Shown here: piece by piece, positions 11,850 to 23,229 of the stretch
Layout of the letters: the number at the start of each line of letters is the position of its first letter
Numbering within the stretch: position 1 is the first letter of the stretch
Source of the DNA: Larix kaempferi
Taxonomy: Eukaryota; Streptophyta; Pinopsida; Pinales; Pinaceae
Direction: 5' to 3'
Length of the DNA: 64,000 nt
NCBI GenBank assembly: GCA_027924585.1
Contig: BSBM01000753.1
Coordinates: 24,246,001 to 24,310,000 of the forward strand
Translations under genes and position numbers: made by a program
Notes under the pieces: model-generated
The model's input: the letters and a program-made list of their open reading frames with translations, nothing else
What the model was told of the DNA's origin: nothing
Database searches by the model: none

Positions 11850-13429
11850 GATAATAATCATATATCTAGAAATTCACCATATCTAAAATGGAGAACACAA
11901 GAAGGATCGACCGACCCTTATTGAAATCTAGAACTATCATGAAACAAATACTGGGTAGAAGAAGGGTCGGTCATCTCTTCATTTATGAGGGAATTGTAAA
12001 AATATTCAACCTATGAAGGCTAGGCCGTCAATTCATGTATATCAAAAATGGTGAACACTGGAAGAATAATGAGCACAAGAAGGGTCAAACGACCCTTCAT
12101 TTACGAGATAAATGTAAAAATATTTAATCTACAAAGTCTAGCCCGACAGTTCCCAACTTCCGACTTCCGCTATAAATAGTAGGGATCTGGACATCAGCTA
12201 AGTTATAACATATAAAAAATGTTTGTCCCGACTTCCGTTTAACGACAAGAAGGATTGGTCATCCCTTCGTTTAGTAGATAATTATGAACAACTATATCCA
12301 GCAATTCCCTATATATAGAATGGCAAACACAAGAAGGATCGACTGACACTTCTTGCAGTCTAGAAATGTTATGAAGAGGATACTGGGTAGAAGAAGGGTT
12401 AGCCGCCCCTCCATTTATGATGGTATTGTAAAAATATTCAACCTACAAATGATAGGCCGCCAATTCATGTGTATCGAAAATGGTGAACACTGGAAGAATA
12501 TTGAGCATAAGAAGGATCGACCGACCATTCTTGTATTCTAGAACTATTATGAAAAGAATATTGGGAAGAAGAAGGGTCAGTCGCGATGCCTTAAATTCAT
12601 GTATATCCAAAATGGTGAACACTAGAATAATACTGAGCACAAGAAGGCTTGGTTGACCCTTCATTTATTAGAAAAATGTAAAAATATTTAATCTACGAAG
12701 GCTAGGATGACAATTCTTGACTTCCGACTTCCGTTGTAAATAGTAGGGATACAGACATAAGCTAACTTATAAAATATAAAAAAAAATTGTCCCAACTTCT
12801 GTTTTTCGACATGAAGGATCGCTCGCCCCTTCATTTAGTAGATAATTGTGAACACCTATATCCAACAATTCCCTATATCCATAATGGAAAACACAAGAAG
12901 GATCGACCGATCGTTCTTGCATTCTAGAACTATTATGAAAAGAATACTTGGTAGAAGAAGGGTCAACCGCCCCTTCATTTATGAGGGAACTGTAAAATTA
13001 CTAAACCTACGAAGGCTAGGCTGCCAATTCATGTATATCAAAAATGGTGAACACTGGAGGAATACTGAGCTTATCAAGGGTCAGCCGACCCTTCATTTAT
13101 GAGAGAAATGTAAAAAAATTTAATCTATGACGGTTAGGATGACAATTCCAAACTTCTGAATTCCGCTGTAAATAGTAGGGATCCAGACATCAGCCAAGTT
13201 ATAACATATACAAAATGTTTGTCCTGACTTCCATTTTTCAACAAGAAGGATCATCTGCCCCTTCATTTAGTAGAAAATTGTGAACACCTATATCCAACAA
13301 TTCACCTATATCTAAAGTTGAAAACAAAAGAAGGATCGACTGACCCTTCTTGTAGTCTAAAACTATTATGAAAAGAATACTAGGAAGAAGAAGGTTCGGC
13401 TGCCACTTCATTTATAAGGGAATTGTAAA
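11850..13429. repeat. Higher-order palindromic tandem array 1
   Basis: Repeating units of about 430-450 bp; the phrase AACACAAGAAGGATC recurs near 11892, 12322, 12875 and (diverged) 13320. Each unit holds up to four sub-blocks, and each sub-block opens with a near-palindrome of the type GAAGGRTCGRYCGACCCTTC. Two sub-blocks end in the same ATATCCARAATGGTGAACAC phrase. A third carries GACTTCCGACTTCCG and a TATAAATAGTAGGGA or GTAAATAGTAGGGA motif (for example near 12170). The second interval is longer (about 553 bp) because an extra sub-block is inserted. Short open frames here are by-products of the repeat. Confidence 0.88.
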
Positions 13430-13835
13430 AATAGAACAACTTGAAGAAATAGTGGCCACTCTTTCTCTGAGAATATTTCCACTTTCCAGCAAACTGTGTG
13501 AAGCAATGTTCCTATGAAATTTGTATTTAGAGTGTCGATATCTACTTTCCCCTCTCCTAAAAAAAATCCATGGAGGAATGAGTGAACACTCTTTCTCCTC
13601 AACATCTACTTCCGAAACCCCAAAATAGAACAACTTGCGGAAAGAGAGACCTCTCTTTCTCTGGCAAAATTTCTATAAATTTTGTTGTTAAAATGCTGAT
13701 ATCTAGTTTCCCAGGGTCACATGTGGAATTCCCAGATTGATTTTTAAAATTACTCTAAAGATTGTATAAACGCATATTATGGATATTAATGGTACCACTT
13801 CAATATAAAAATATGGATTTAAGTTATATACATTT
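13430..13835. repeat. Tail shared by arrays 1 and 2
   Basis: Similar by eye over about 400 bp to 24740-25187. Shared features are AGAACAACTTG...AAAGAG words, 'GTGTGAAGCAATGTTC', GATATCTACTTTCCCC, a second AGAACAACTTG block, and an end at GGATTTAAGTTATA. The block is itself built from two related halves. After 13835 the two copies diverge abruptly, so this looks like the edge of one mobile or amplified unit. It is absent from array 3. Confidence 0.8.
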
Positions 13836-15172
13836 TTGGAGTAGGTATCAGGGATCAAATTTGAAGGGATGAACTTAATTTTAGGTAGAAGGTTATATGT
13901 TCATACCACCCTTCTAGCATGAAGAGATTTAATTAAAAAAAATTACACTTCAATTGAAAATAATAAATTAAATCAATGTTTCATTAAAAAAATGCTAAAT
14001 AAAATATTACTAGATATGAGTAATACATTACATATTTCCCTGCATACACTTAAAGAAAGTGAGGTCTAACAATTCCATGCCACCTAGCTTAATAAGGAAC
14101 ATCTAACAAACTGTTGAACTGAAATTGATCCTATGGACAACTATATCTCCCTTGTTGAGATAACTACAACTCCATTCAGATAACGCCTATTATTTTGGTA
14201 TGTTAGATGTTTTATGACTGTAAATTTTAGATAACCGAGGGAAGGTTCAAATGCATTGGCTCAGTCCATGCATCATAAATTTCATTACTGACAGAGGCAT
14301 AGTTTAGTTGCAAAAAATGGATGGAACACTTCTGACGAAATTAGTGAATGGAATCCGGCTAAATCCCTATCTAGATAGCCCGACGAACCTCCATTGAGGA
14401 AGATAGAGAAAAAAAAGGATATCACGAACGACGAAAAAGATCAAGGATATCGCACAGATTGGGGGTTTGGCGATGAAACAACGACAAGTGACAAAGTTTA
14501 AATTCATATGTTTGTCGATGGAATGGCAACAAGGTTTAAAATGGAGAGAAGTTTTGGGGCCTGCCGATGCCTAGTGAAGTGCGAACTTGTAATATCGAGA
14601 AACAAATGCAGCAGTTAATATGCGGTGGACGACGGTGCAAGTGGACGGAGATGCATTTAATGACACATCAATATGATTGGGTAAATCGAAGGTGCATTTG
14701 GGTAATCATTGTCCAATTGGATTTGATGGGAATAAAATGACGCATAGGGAAACATTCCTACCCATTGTGCATAGGATAAACGATAACCATAATGCCCAAA
14801 TTTTCCAGCAAATTTTGTGCAAAAATCGGTTGAAATTCTTATTGGAAATTGTTATTTCTATAATTTTGCAATTTCAGCATTATGGATTTGTCTATTCTAG
14901 ACTAAATGCCCAATTTTAAAACTACCCACATTGTCGAAATTGCAATCTGAGCACTCCAAATTGGGATTTGGTAAAAATATTCTCTCCCAGATTCCAGCGA
15001 GCTGAGGGCATTTTAGTTAGCCTTAATATTGCTCCAATTAATTGTGCATTGTGAGTATTGAAGGTGAAGAGCATTGCAAAAACCATAGAGCGAATCTAAG
15101 CATAGTTGAATTTAGAGAGTTTCCATGGCGCATGTGATATCTAGCATAAGCACGTAGGAGACACCCAAGGAG
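13836..15172. other. No gene identified
   Basis: AT-rich DNA from the array tail to the extra ORF. Short frames near 14677-14919 have no motif. By position the last several hundred bases could be the linker upstream of the extra ORF in a Tat-type element, but no LTR or pol sequence is recognisable. Confidence 0.4.
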
Positions 15173-16773
15173 ATGGAACCCATCATTGAGGAGCAACCAG
15201 AGATTGCATCCACACCATCTCGGACATTTCGGAAGAAGAAAACCGCCAATCGGCCAGTGGACACAAATAGAAGAACAAAAAGTACCCACAACTCGTCATG
15301 GGTTGCAACTACAAGAGGAGAAGTAGGCACTTCAGGCACCACAGAAGAAGAGATGACAACAACAAGAGGAAGGCAGTAAGGTCTGATCGTAGCGGACACT
15401 CCCAGTTATGTACCATCAAGGAAAGAAGGGGCTCAGTCAGTAAGACTTGGGAAGAATTCCAGGTACACCATAGTGGAACCAGCGACACCGGTGGGTGTCC
15501 ACACAAATGGAGAAGTGTTGCAGTGAATAAAAAACTGCAATACAGTGATCACGACATACTCGCTTATGAAGAGTGCACCCAATAGACATTTATCGAAAAA
15601 TTCCATGAAGACGAAGTCCCAATCACCAGGGAAACAATACAATGGGCATTGGGGTTGCAACGATCAGGATTGATGTCAATTATCCACATGCCACACTTTG
15701 GGTGATTGGTGGAGGTGAACACATGCATCAAGAAATTGTTTGTATGATTTCATGGTGGTTATTTATGGCTTGATAATAGTATCCCAATCACTGTGGATCT
15801 GATTGCACAGATTACCGGGTTACCTAAGGCAGGGGTAGATCCATCACAGTACTTCCAAGGAAAAGAAAGCAATAAAAAGTTGGATGCAAAGATGAACGCT
15901 ATGTATGCGGCGGAGAGAAATACCCGTGGGTATCTATTCAACACAATCAATGAATGAGTTGTTAGGCTCACAACAAAATTATTAGCTATCAAGTTCGTGA
16001 GGAAGAACCGCCCCAACCAGTGCACATCAAGTGTAATCGCATCAGTGGAGAAATGCTTTGCCAGATTTCAGATGAACTGGTCACTGTTTTTACTAAATGA
16101 ATTAATGGGGGACGTAGTCATAGCATAAGAGAATGGTAATCCCTTTCTTTAATCATGGATCCTATTGCTAATTGATTTGGTCGTGTGGATGGAGACACTG
16201 CAATATCAAGGCATGCAAATGGAAACTTTCAAAGTGTGCCAAGGGGAATGGTAGCAGAAACTATGGGCATTGAATGAAAAAGAAAGGTAGAAAGGAAACA
16301 ATATTCCATTTTACATCTACTTAGAAGAGTTGTGAATGCAGGAAGATAAGGTTTCGCTATTAGCAAAGGTCGCAAAAACAAAGTATCGACAGATTTCAAG
16401 GCTCGTTGAGTGGCCCCAAGAGATATTTATCCAAACACGTGCAGATCCATAAAAGCAATGGTTGACTTAACAGTATAAGCTAACCGAAGAAGAACTGAAC
16501 ACCATAGTAGATGAATCGCTGAATGAATGGAAGGTTCCATTCAACGACGACCAACTGTCGGATCTAGAGGATGGGAAGCTGAGAGTCATACCTAGGACAC
16601 AAATAGAAACAAAGGACTCTGACGATGAGGATGAAGGTGTGGATGACCAATCATGCATCGCAAGTCATGATGCATCCACAAAAAATCCAACAAATTCAAA
16701 GCTGGATGCCCAAGGACAAGAATCCAGAACAAATCACAGAATGGAGAAACGAAAGGGGTGTAATACTATTGGT
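15173..16773 (+). pseudogene. Tat-type extra ORF, copy 1, N-terminal part
   Basis: A conceptual protein starting MEPIIEEQPEIAS near 15173 is broken by several stops and frame changes but stays readable. It contains FHGGYLWLDNSIPITVDLIA then QITGLPKAG around 15750-15830, AERNTRGYLFNTINE, and FQMNWSLFLLNELMGDV near 16070. The last block resembles SGFLLNEFLDDVADAHENG in the minus-strand copy at 55860-57852. I recognise this as the kind of additional ORF carried between pol and the 3' LTR by some plant Tat-lineage gypsy elements. Its molecular function is not established. At 16773 it is cut by a copia element and resumes after about 21219. Confidence 0.6.
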
Positions 16774-17463
16774 TGTGATATTTTATAGGATAGATCACAC
16801 ATTTAGAGTAAACCTCACAAATATCACTTAGGAATTGCAGAGAATAAGAAGAAGAATTGAATCAATATTCACTCATAAACTCAGAAATGGTAAAATCTGC
16901 AGTATAATCATACATCCACTATAAGCTGGAACTATGAAACTGAATACAAAATCAATACAATCAAATGAATTCGAATACACCTAAGTTCATTCGAATTCTC
17001 CTCAATGTGTTGCTTGGACAGCATTGGAGACATCACCCAATCAGTAGTATTAGTCACAAATAGTCAAATTCAGTCAAATGAGTCTAACTGAGTCTAATTG
17101 ATGCATGTGGAACTAATATAGGGAAGGAGAATCCAAGGTGGGCACATGAGAGACTGTCAGAATTCAAGTAGCACTCTGATATAGACAACTAGAAGCTACA
17201 GGCAGTTAAAATGAGCAATCAATGCATAGACTGTGCAATCAATGAAAGAATTGTTTGTTGGAATCCAAGAGTGTGTATTAGGGTGCATTTGTCATCCAAG
17301 TGAGGAAAAAAAGGCGCACTAGGTAGGTGGTAGGGTTACTGAGGGCTAAAACCAAGCTCCAAGGGGATGGAAATAAGCTCTAGGTGATGGGGAGACTACC
17401 ATACTAATGACTAGATGCATGCATGCATGCATATATAAAAATGATGGTGAGAATATTCCAACA
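16774..17463 (-). mobile_element. 3' LTR of a minus-strand copia element
   Basis: 690 bp, closely similar to the copy starting at 20553. On the minus strand it starts TGTTGGAATATTCTC (17463) and ends ...ATAAAATATCACA (16774), giving TG...CA termini. A purine run, CCGGGGGG in minus-strand sense, precedes it. Near its minus-strand 5' end is a short GCAT tandem run (17415-17431). Confidence 0.88.
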
Positions 17464-17475
17464 CCCCCCGGCAAG
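17464..17475 (-). promoter_or_regulatory. Polypurine tract of the minus-strand copia
   Basis: On the minus strand the sequence reads TTGCCGGGGGG immediately before the LTR start TGTTGG. That position fits plus-strand priming and fixes the element's direction. Confidence 0.7.
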
Positions 17476-17628
17476 ATGGACTATGAGGAAACACATAACT
17501 GAAAACTAGTAGGTCCTTGGTAACTGAGACCAGAGGTCACCCCGTACAATCTAAACAAATAAAGTGAGGAAAGAGGTAAAACCCAGTGGGAAGAAATCCC
17601 CCACTCAAGATAGACTGTAGGAAGCTAA
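17476..17628 (-). other. Deletion joint: reverse transcriptase and RNase H missing
   Basis: In complete copia elements about 1.8 kb of reverse transcriptase and RNase H lies between integrase and the 3' LTR. Here the integrase-side ORF ends at 17629 and the polypurine tract follows within about 155 bp, with no YVDD or RNase H motif. The element could not have copied itself without help. Confidence 0.75.
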
Positions 17629-18626
17629 TCAATCATGTACATCACTCACCCCAAAAGGTAAGTGGACTTCTCCACTGAAGAAGGATCTATTGGAAAGAAA
17701 TCCATCAATGTGAGAAGGATGAAATGCTCCATTCTGAAAATCAGATTTGGTTCTCCTCAGATCAAGTGGATCTCCAACAAGATCTCCGACAGATCTAGGG
17801 GTAGTGGCTTCCCATCTAGGAAGAGGAGGATCATCAGGTGCTTGTTGATTTGTATCTTCCATTCATTCATCTTCACTGGCAGGTGCTATATCTTCAGGTT
17901 CTTGTGGATATGGATCTAGCATTCTCTCTTCATCATCTCCACTTTCAGATTCAGAATCTGAACCCTCATGAGATGAATATTTTCTCTCTTTCTCATCAAG
18001 TAGTGGTGGTGTGGTAGGAAAGCTCTCTTGCTCAACAAGATGAGCATCATGAAGTGGCCATTCCTCAAATTGGACACTCCTATCATGGATTGTTTTCATA
18101 GTAGAAGGATCAAGAATCTTGTAGGATTTTTCACTAAATGCATAGCCCACCATAATACACTCTCTACTTTGTGGATCTGGGGCTCTCCTTTTCTCTGTTT
18201 GTTTCCTTTCCCATGCCTTGGATCGAAACACTCTAAGATGAGATACATCAGGTTTGTAACCCATCCATGCTTCAAAAGGATTCATATATTTGACTCCTTT
18301 GTGAGGAACTCTATTATGAAGGTATTCAACACAGTTAATGGCTTCTTCCCAAAGACTAGGGTGCAACCCTTTCAACTTTGGCATGCAGGTTGCCATCTCT
18401 TTTAAGGTCCTGTTCTTTCTCTCTACAACAACATTCTGTTGTGGTGTGTAGGGAAGAGTATGTTGCATCTCTATGCCTTCTTCTGCATAAAAGGTTTGAA
18501 ATTCACCATTGGCATACTCTCCTCAATTATCAGTGTGGAGGGCCTTGATATTTCTGTTTGAAAACGTTTTTGCAGAAGACTTGAAAAACTTAAAGTATCC
18601 AACACTTCTGATTTTAATCTGAGAAA
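17629..18626 (-). pseudogene. Copia integrase, catalytic and C-terminal part
   Basis: Minus-strand ORFs 18468-17863 and 17862-17629 are one frame split by a single TGA. The catalytic block includes HTDN and GEYANGEFQTFYAEEG (broken by one stop), then QHTLPYTPQQN and VVERKNRTLKEMAT with the catalytic Glu. Next come LHNRVPHKGV and NPFEAWMGYKPDVSHLRVF, the retroviral SH3-like part. The acidic, Ser-rich tail (SSHEGSDSESESGDDEE) and the MEDTNQQAPDDPP segment are the usual linker toward reverse transcriptase, which is absent. Confidence 0.88.
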
Positions 18627-19385
18627 TTATACCCATATAAATTTTGAATAATCATAAATAAAATTCATAATATACCTTGCCTTGTTCAAAGACAAATCTG
18701 GAAATGGCCCTGAGACATCACTATGAATCAGATCTAGTGGTTGAGAGGCTCTCCTTTCCTTCCCTTTCTCGAACTTGTTTTCTGGATTCTTTCCCATCAA
18801 ACAACCCTTACAGTTTCCCTTGGAAAACATGACTTTGGGTATTCTTTCAACCATCTCTTGAGTGTGCATATCTTGCACGTACTTGTAGTTGAGATGCCCT
18901 AATATTTCATTCCATAGCCTGCTCCCTTCATTTGTATGTGTGTGAAGAACAGACCGTTTGGAGATACGTAGAAAGTGAGATAACTCATAGAGTTTCAACT
19001 TGTGGTTTGCAACACCTTTTGCAATGGTAGATCCTAATACCATGACTTGTATTTCGACCTCATTTGGAGAGAACATCACCCTCTTGGGCTCTCCAGTATG
19101 GGTCATTTGGTAGACTGAAAGTAGATTGGCAGTAAGTGTAGGAACATAGAGCACATCTGAGAAGTACCCATGATCAAGCTTAATCCTTCCAATCCCCTCA
19201 GAGGAGACCTAAAAATCATTCCCCAACATGATTGAAGGACCAACAGTGGATTCAAAACCAGTAAAGAGATCTTTGGAGGAAGACATGTGTCTTGATGCTC
19301 CTAAATCTATGATGAAGGAGGACTCTATCGATGCACCTACCATAAGAGCATGGAATCTCTCCTTGTCTTTGGATTTTGAAGATTA
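18627..19385 (-). pseudogene. Copia protease, pre-integrase and N-terminal integrase
   Basis: Reading leftward, SSFIIDLGASRHMSSSKDLF (about 19320-19260) is the aspartic protease active-site block. An in-frame stop follows near 19210. The ORF from 19154 gives DVLYVPTLTANLLSV-type sequence, then LWNEILGHLNYKYVQDMHTQ and CKGCLMGK, the gag-pre-integrase zinc-binding part with H and CxxC. DLIHSDVSGPF follows with the first catalytic Asp. Several stops and one shift prevent a continuous polyprotein. Confidence 0.87.
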
Positions 19386-19439
19386 AGCTTCTTTCTTATT
19401 AGCACATGTAGGTACTGGAAGGTTATTATTTTCACGTAG

Positions 19440-20345
19440 CTAAGCCATCAAATCTATCATCTTATTCATACATGCACTCTCAGGATGAAATACTCTATTG
19501 CAATATGTACATTTGGATTTCCCCTTGTGAGATTGCTTGTCTTTCTTGGAATTTGAACCTCATTCTGATTGATAGGGAGACTCCTTCTGCTTCTGCTGCT
19601 TCGAATTTATGTCTGAAAATTTTTGCTTTCCTTTTCCATTCTCTCTCTTCACTTCAGTAGCTGCAAGTGCTGAATCCATCTCGGGTTTGATCATTCCCAT
19701 ATGAATTAACTTCTCCTCCTCTTATGTGAGAGACTAGATGAAGTATTCAAGAGTGGGAAACTTCCATTTTGGGATGGATAGCTTCTCTTTCTGGAAGGTA
19801 GAGACAAATACTGAGTAATAAGGGCCCAATTTTGATAGGATGGCTAGGATTAGATGCTTCTCTTCTTTCTCTATTCCATATGTATTCAATTTTGAAATCA
19901 GATTTTTAAACTTGGTAAGAAACTGAGTGATTGAGCCGAAACTGCAAGGGCTCAATGAGATAAGCTCATTTTCCAACTTGTGACCTTTAAAGTCATATTT
20001 ATGTCCAAGAAGAGATTTGAGCTTGTTCCAAACATATTTAGGATTTTTCAAATCTATGACATGAAAATGGAGGTCTTCGAAAATGTTGAGGAGTAGTAGT
20101 CGTATTGCTTCATCAAGTTTATCCAGGTACTTATATTTCTCAAGTGCACTAGTGGGTTCAACTGTAGTGCTATTCAATACTCTAGAAAATCTTTTGGTCT
20201 TCATGAATATGTGTATCTTGGTTTTCCATTTGAAATAATTGAAAAATTCAATTTTAGATCCATTGAGACTGTTGAATTCGAATTGAAGATGGAGATAACC
20301 TGCAAAACAAATGAAATTGTTGATGGATATTTGCTGCAAATTCAA
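19440..20345 (-). pseudogene. Copia gag with zinc knuckle
   Basis: The minus ORF 20345-19734 (203 codons) has the copia gag core: KYLDKLDEAIRLLLLNI, NPKYVWNKLKSLLG, then ITQFLTKFKNLISKLNTYG and LILAILSKLGPYYSVFVST. Further along, CTYCNRVFHPESAC (about 19515-19470) is a CX2CX4HX4C zinc knuckle that would bind RNA. The ORF ends before the knuckle, so gag is broken between them. The exact start codon is uncertain because the 5' region is AT-rich. Confidence 0.85.
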
Positions 20346-20539
20346 ATGAGCACTAGCTTAGGACAATCAGAACATGTGACTGGATCCTTCACACCTAGCT
20401 AGACCTCACTGGATTGCTCCAGTGAATTCAATACAATTGCACCAGGAATTGTTGTGGAAATCCAAACACTTCTGGTGCTCAATGAAAGACATATGCTCAA
20501 TGAATTGCTGCAACTGCTGCAATTCAAATAACTAACTCT

Positions 20540-20552
20540 AGCTTTGATACCA
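20540..20552 (-). promoter_or_regulatory. Primer-binding site (initiator tRNA-Met type)
   Basis: On the minus strand, TGGTATCAAAGCT follows directly after the LTR end at 20553. This is one mismatch from the plant initiator tRNA-Met complement TGGTATCAGAGC and confirms minus orientation, with the 5' LTR on the right. Confidence 0.8.
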
Positions 20553-21219
20553 TGTGATATTTTATAGGATAGATCGCACAGCAGGAGTAAACCTCACAAA
20601 TCTCTCTCAAGAATTGCATAGAAGAAGAAGAAGAATTGAATCAATATTCACTCATAAACTCAGAAATGGTAAAATATGCAGTATAATCACACATCAGTTG
20701 TAAGCTTGCACTGTGAAAATGAATACAAACTCAATACAATAAAATGAATTCAAATGCACCTAAGGTCATTCGAATTCTCCTCAATTTGTGTCTTGGACAG
20801 CATTGGAGACATCACCCAATCAGTGGTAGTAGTCACAAATAGTCAAATGTTAGTCAAATGAGTCTAACTGAGTCTAACTGATGCATGTGGCACTAATATA
20901 GGGGAGGATTCTCCAAGGTGGGAACATGAGAGACTATTAGTAGTCAAGTGGCACTCTGATATAGACAACTAGAAGTTACAGGTAGTTAAACTAAGCAATC
21001 AATGCATAAAATGTGCAATCAATGCAAGAATTGTCTATTGGAATCCAAGAGTGTGTAGTAGGGTGCATTTATCATCCAGGTGAGGAAAAAAAGGCACACT
21101 AGATAAGTAGGAGGGATACTAAGCGATAAAAACAAGCTGCGCAGGGATGAAAATAAGCTCTAGGTGTTGGGGAGACTACCATACTGATCACTGGATGCAT
21201 GCAGTATGCATGCATGCAA
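20553..21219 (-). mobile_element. 5' LTR of the minus-strand copia, truncated at its outer end
   Basis: It matches 16774-17463 with scattered substitutions from TGTGATATTTTATAGG through the GGATGCATGCAGTATGCATG run near 21192. After that the outer end of the LTR (GAGAATATTCCAACA in the partner) is missing. No target duplication could be recovered, which fits a deletion at this edge. A phrase resembling the extra ORF resumes just beyond. Confidence 0.8.
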
Positions 21220-22404
21220 AGCATGCTTGATAAGATGATGACTGCGACATAGGAGAACCATCCAAATGTAACACAACATACAATGGAGTAATTTCATCAA
21301 GTGTTGCAGTTATTTCAGACACTGAGCACTGTGATTATGGAAACAAGGCTACAGCCAGGGTGTGCAAAGTTAGGTCCATCATAAGTGTGACTAGTTGATA
21401 CTGATATCGGTACTCAACAACGGATCATACAGGTGATACTTGGTGCAATCACTAAAGGAAATGAAGAATTGGATGCCGCATTGCAAGGACAAGACACTCT
21501 CATCATAGATTTGAATATGATGCCCATTCTTATGCTTCATTGCACCCACACTGGAGTGAGTGAAGAAATCAATGACCGAGAAGCGTCAACAAATGATCAA
21601 ATGATCAACTATAAACGACATGTAAGAAGTATTGAAGTGGAGGTTTAATGACTCCGCGAGGAAAAGGAGGCAGTAATGAATGAAAGAGAAAAATAAATGG
21701 ATAATAGGAGGACATTGGAACATGCGGTCGCCATGGCATGCGGGGATTCACCAGAAATAGCCAAAGAAATGATCACGAAAGCTAAGGAGTTGAGGTTGGG
21801 CATAGTTATTGCCTATCTTAAAAAATCAAACATGGAATTGCAAACAAGGATGGTGTTGATCACACCACCAAAAAAAGTGGAAGCACGATAGAACACTATT
21901 GAGGATGCTACAACAAAGATCACAAAATTGGAGAAGGAGGCACAGAAAATTGTAGAAGAAGTCTTACAGTTTTGGGGAAGTCTCATGCAAGACGAGTAGT
22001 TGCACTAGCTCAATGTGCAACTTGGAAAGGCAGAGGCATACTTAGAAGCAATAAGGGGATCACTAAAGGATATTCTCGTAATGATGTAGATGACCAGAGT
22101 GACAAAACTGAAGGAACTATAACATCGAGTCAACAAGGAAGGGATGAGGCAATAGAGAAGAACAACACAATTCGATGAGTTACAGTCGAAAGCAGAGCAA
22201 CTAGCAGTTGAAGCTATGCCAGTATTGACACAGATAAAGGAAAAATTAGTGAAGGTGAATCACATAGGAAGTAAACAACCGACAAAGCAGGAGGTTGAGG
22301 AATCCAGAAAGATCAAAGCAGAAGTGAGGGAAAATGTCGACAAAATCAAAGTGACATATGAAGAATTCATGAAACAGGTGAATGAACTAGCAGCATCTAG
22401 ATAA
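21220..22404 (+). pseudogene. Tat-type extra ORF, copy 1, C-terminal coiled-coil part
   Basis: Continuation of the ORF cut at 16773. Broken frames give EELDAALQGQDTLIIDLNMM (21463 on), NRRTLEHAVAMACGDSPEIA (about 21700) and finally SRKIKAEVRENVDKIKVTYE then EFMKQVNELAASR to the stop at 22404. The last 200 codons are rich in Lys, Glu and Gln with heptad-like spacing, suggesting a coiled coil. The end resembles the minus-strand copy: KVTYEEFMKQ here and SATYQDFAAK there, followed in both by a GACGAGYCACAAGT phrase. Several stops and shifts are present, so it is not expressed as one protein. Confidence 0.6.
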
Positions 22405-22429
22405 AGTGGCTCTGGACGAGCCACAAGTT

Positions 22430-23229
22430 TGTACTGGGGGCCTATTTGTATGGGGCTAGCTCGCAGAAGTTCTGGTACAAAAAAAAAAAAAGGGACAACG
22501 ATAAGGGTAAAGGACCAATCACGGAGCATAGCAAAGTGGATAAAGAGGAAGTAAAGTGGATAACACAGAAGAATTAGTTAATTAGTTAATGGGTCACTTT
22601 TCGAAGTGGACCAACTTTGTAATGGCTAGTGAGCCTATAAATAGAGGTCGCATTATAAACCTAAGAGTATCTTATCTTATATGCTTGTCTTGGAGCAATT
22701 GGTTATGTAGATTTGTATCCCTATTGTTTCTGTGATGTGGAAGACAGACTGATGTATAATACGAAGGGATGTTTTGGCTATGATTTTGTCTCTTACGTGC
22801 TTTTTCGCAATATTATGTAGTGTGTCACAGTATGATTGAATGTGTATTTTCAGAGTATGGTTACTGTTGTTTTATGAATGAATTAGCAATGTCACAGTTA
22901 TGATATGTATCTCCGATCAATTAGATATGTTTTTATAATCTGTTACTGCCTAGATATAATTAGTATGTATATTATGCAATAATGGTGTTCTGATGCGAAT
23001 GATGATTATGTCGATTTATGAGATTCACTACAATTGAATGATAATGATGCATGTCCTCTTATACTTATGGAAAATTGGTACATGCATCCCCCTTAGGTAT
23101 TTCGAGTGAGACCTCACTCGCTCTGCGAGTGTTGCTAGAAAGGAAAAACCCTTTTCGGGGCGATATCTATGGTAGTTTTTGTCAAGATTTGTTGACAATT
23201 GTGCGAAGTTAACCCCTCTCAATAGATCT
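22430..23229 (+). mobile_element. LTR-like region after the extra ORF
   Basis: A purine-rich ACTGGGGG (22433-22440) lies shortly after the ORF stop, followed by TGTATGGGGCTAGC (22447) as a candidate LTR start. A good TATA box, TATAAATA, is at 22636-22643 in the context GAGCCTATAAATAGAGG. No second LTR copy is seen in the window, so the right edge (placed before array 2) is a guess. Confidence 0.45.

Noticed and set aside
12353-13102. Short plus-strand ORFs containing RRRVSRPSIYDG or RRRVNRPFIYEG
   Set aside because: They lie within the palindromic array and recur only because the DNA repeats; other units have stops at the same places.
11850-13429. CRISPR-like array
   Set aside because: The units are about 430 bp with diverged palindromic sub-blocks and no short conserved repeat with unique spacers; the context is plant retrotransposon DNA.
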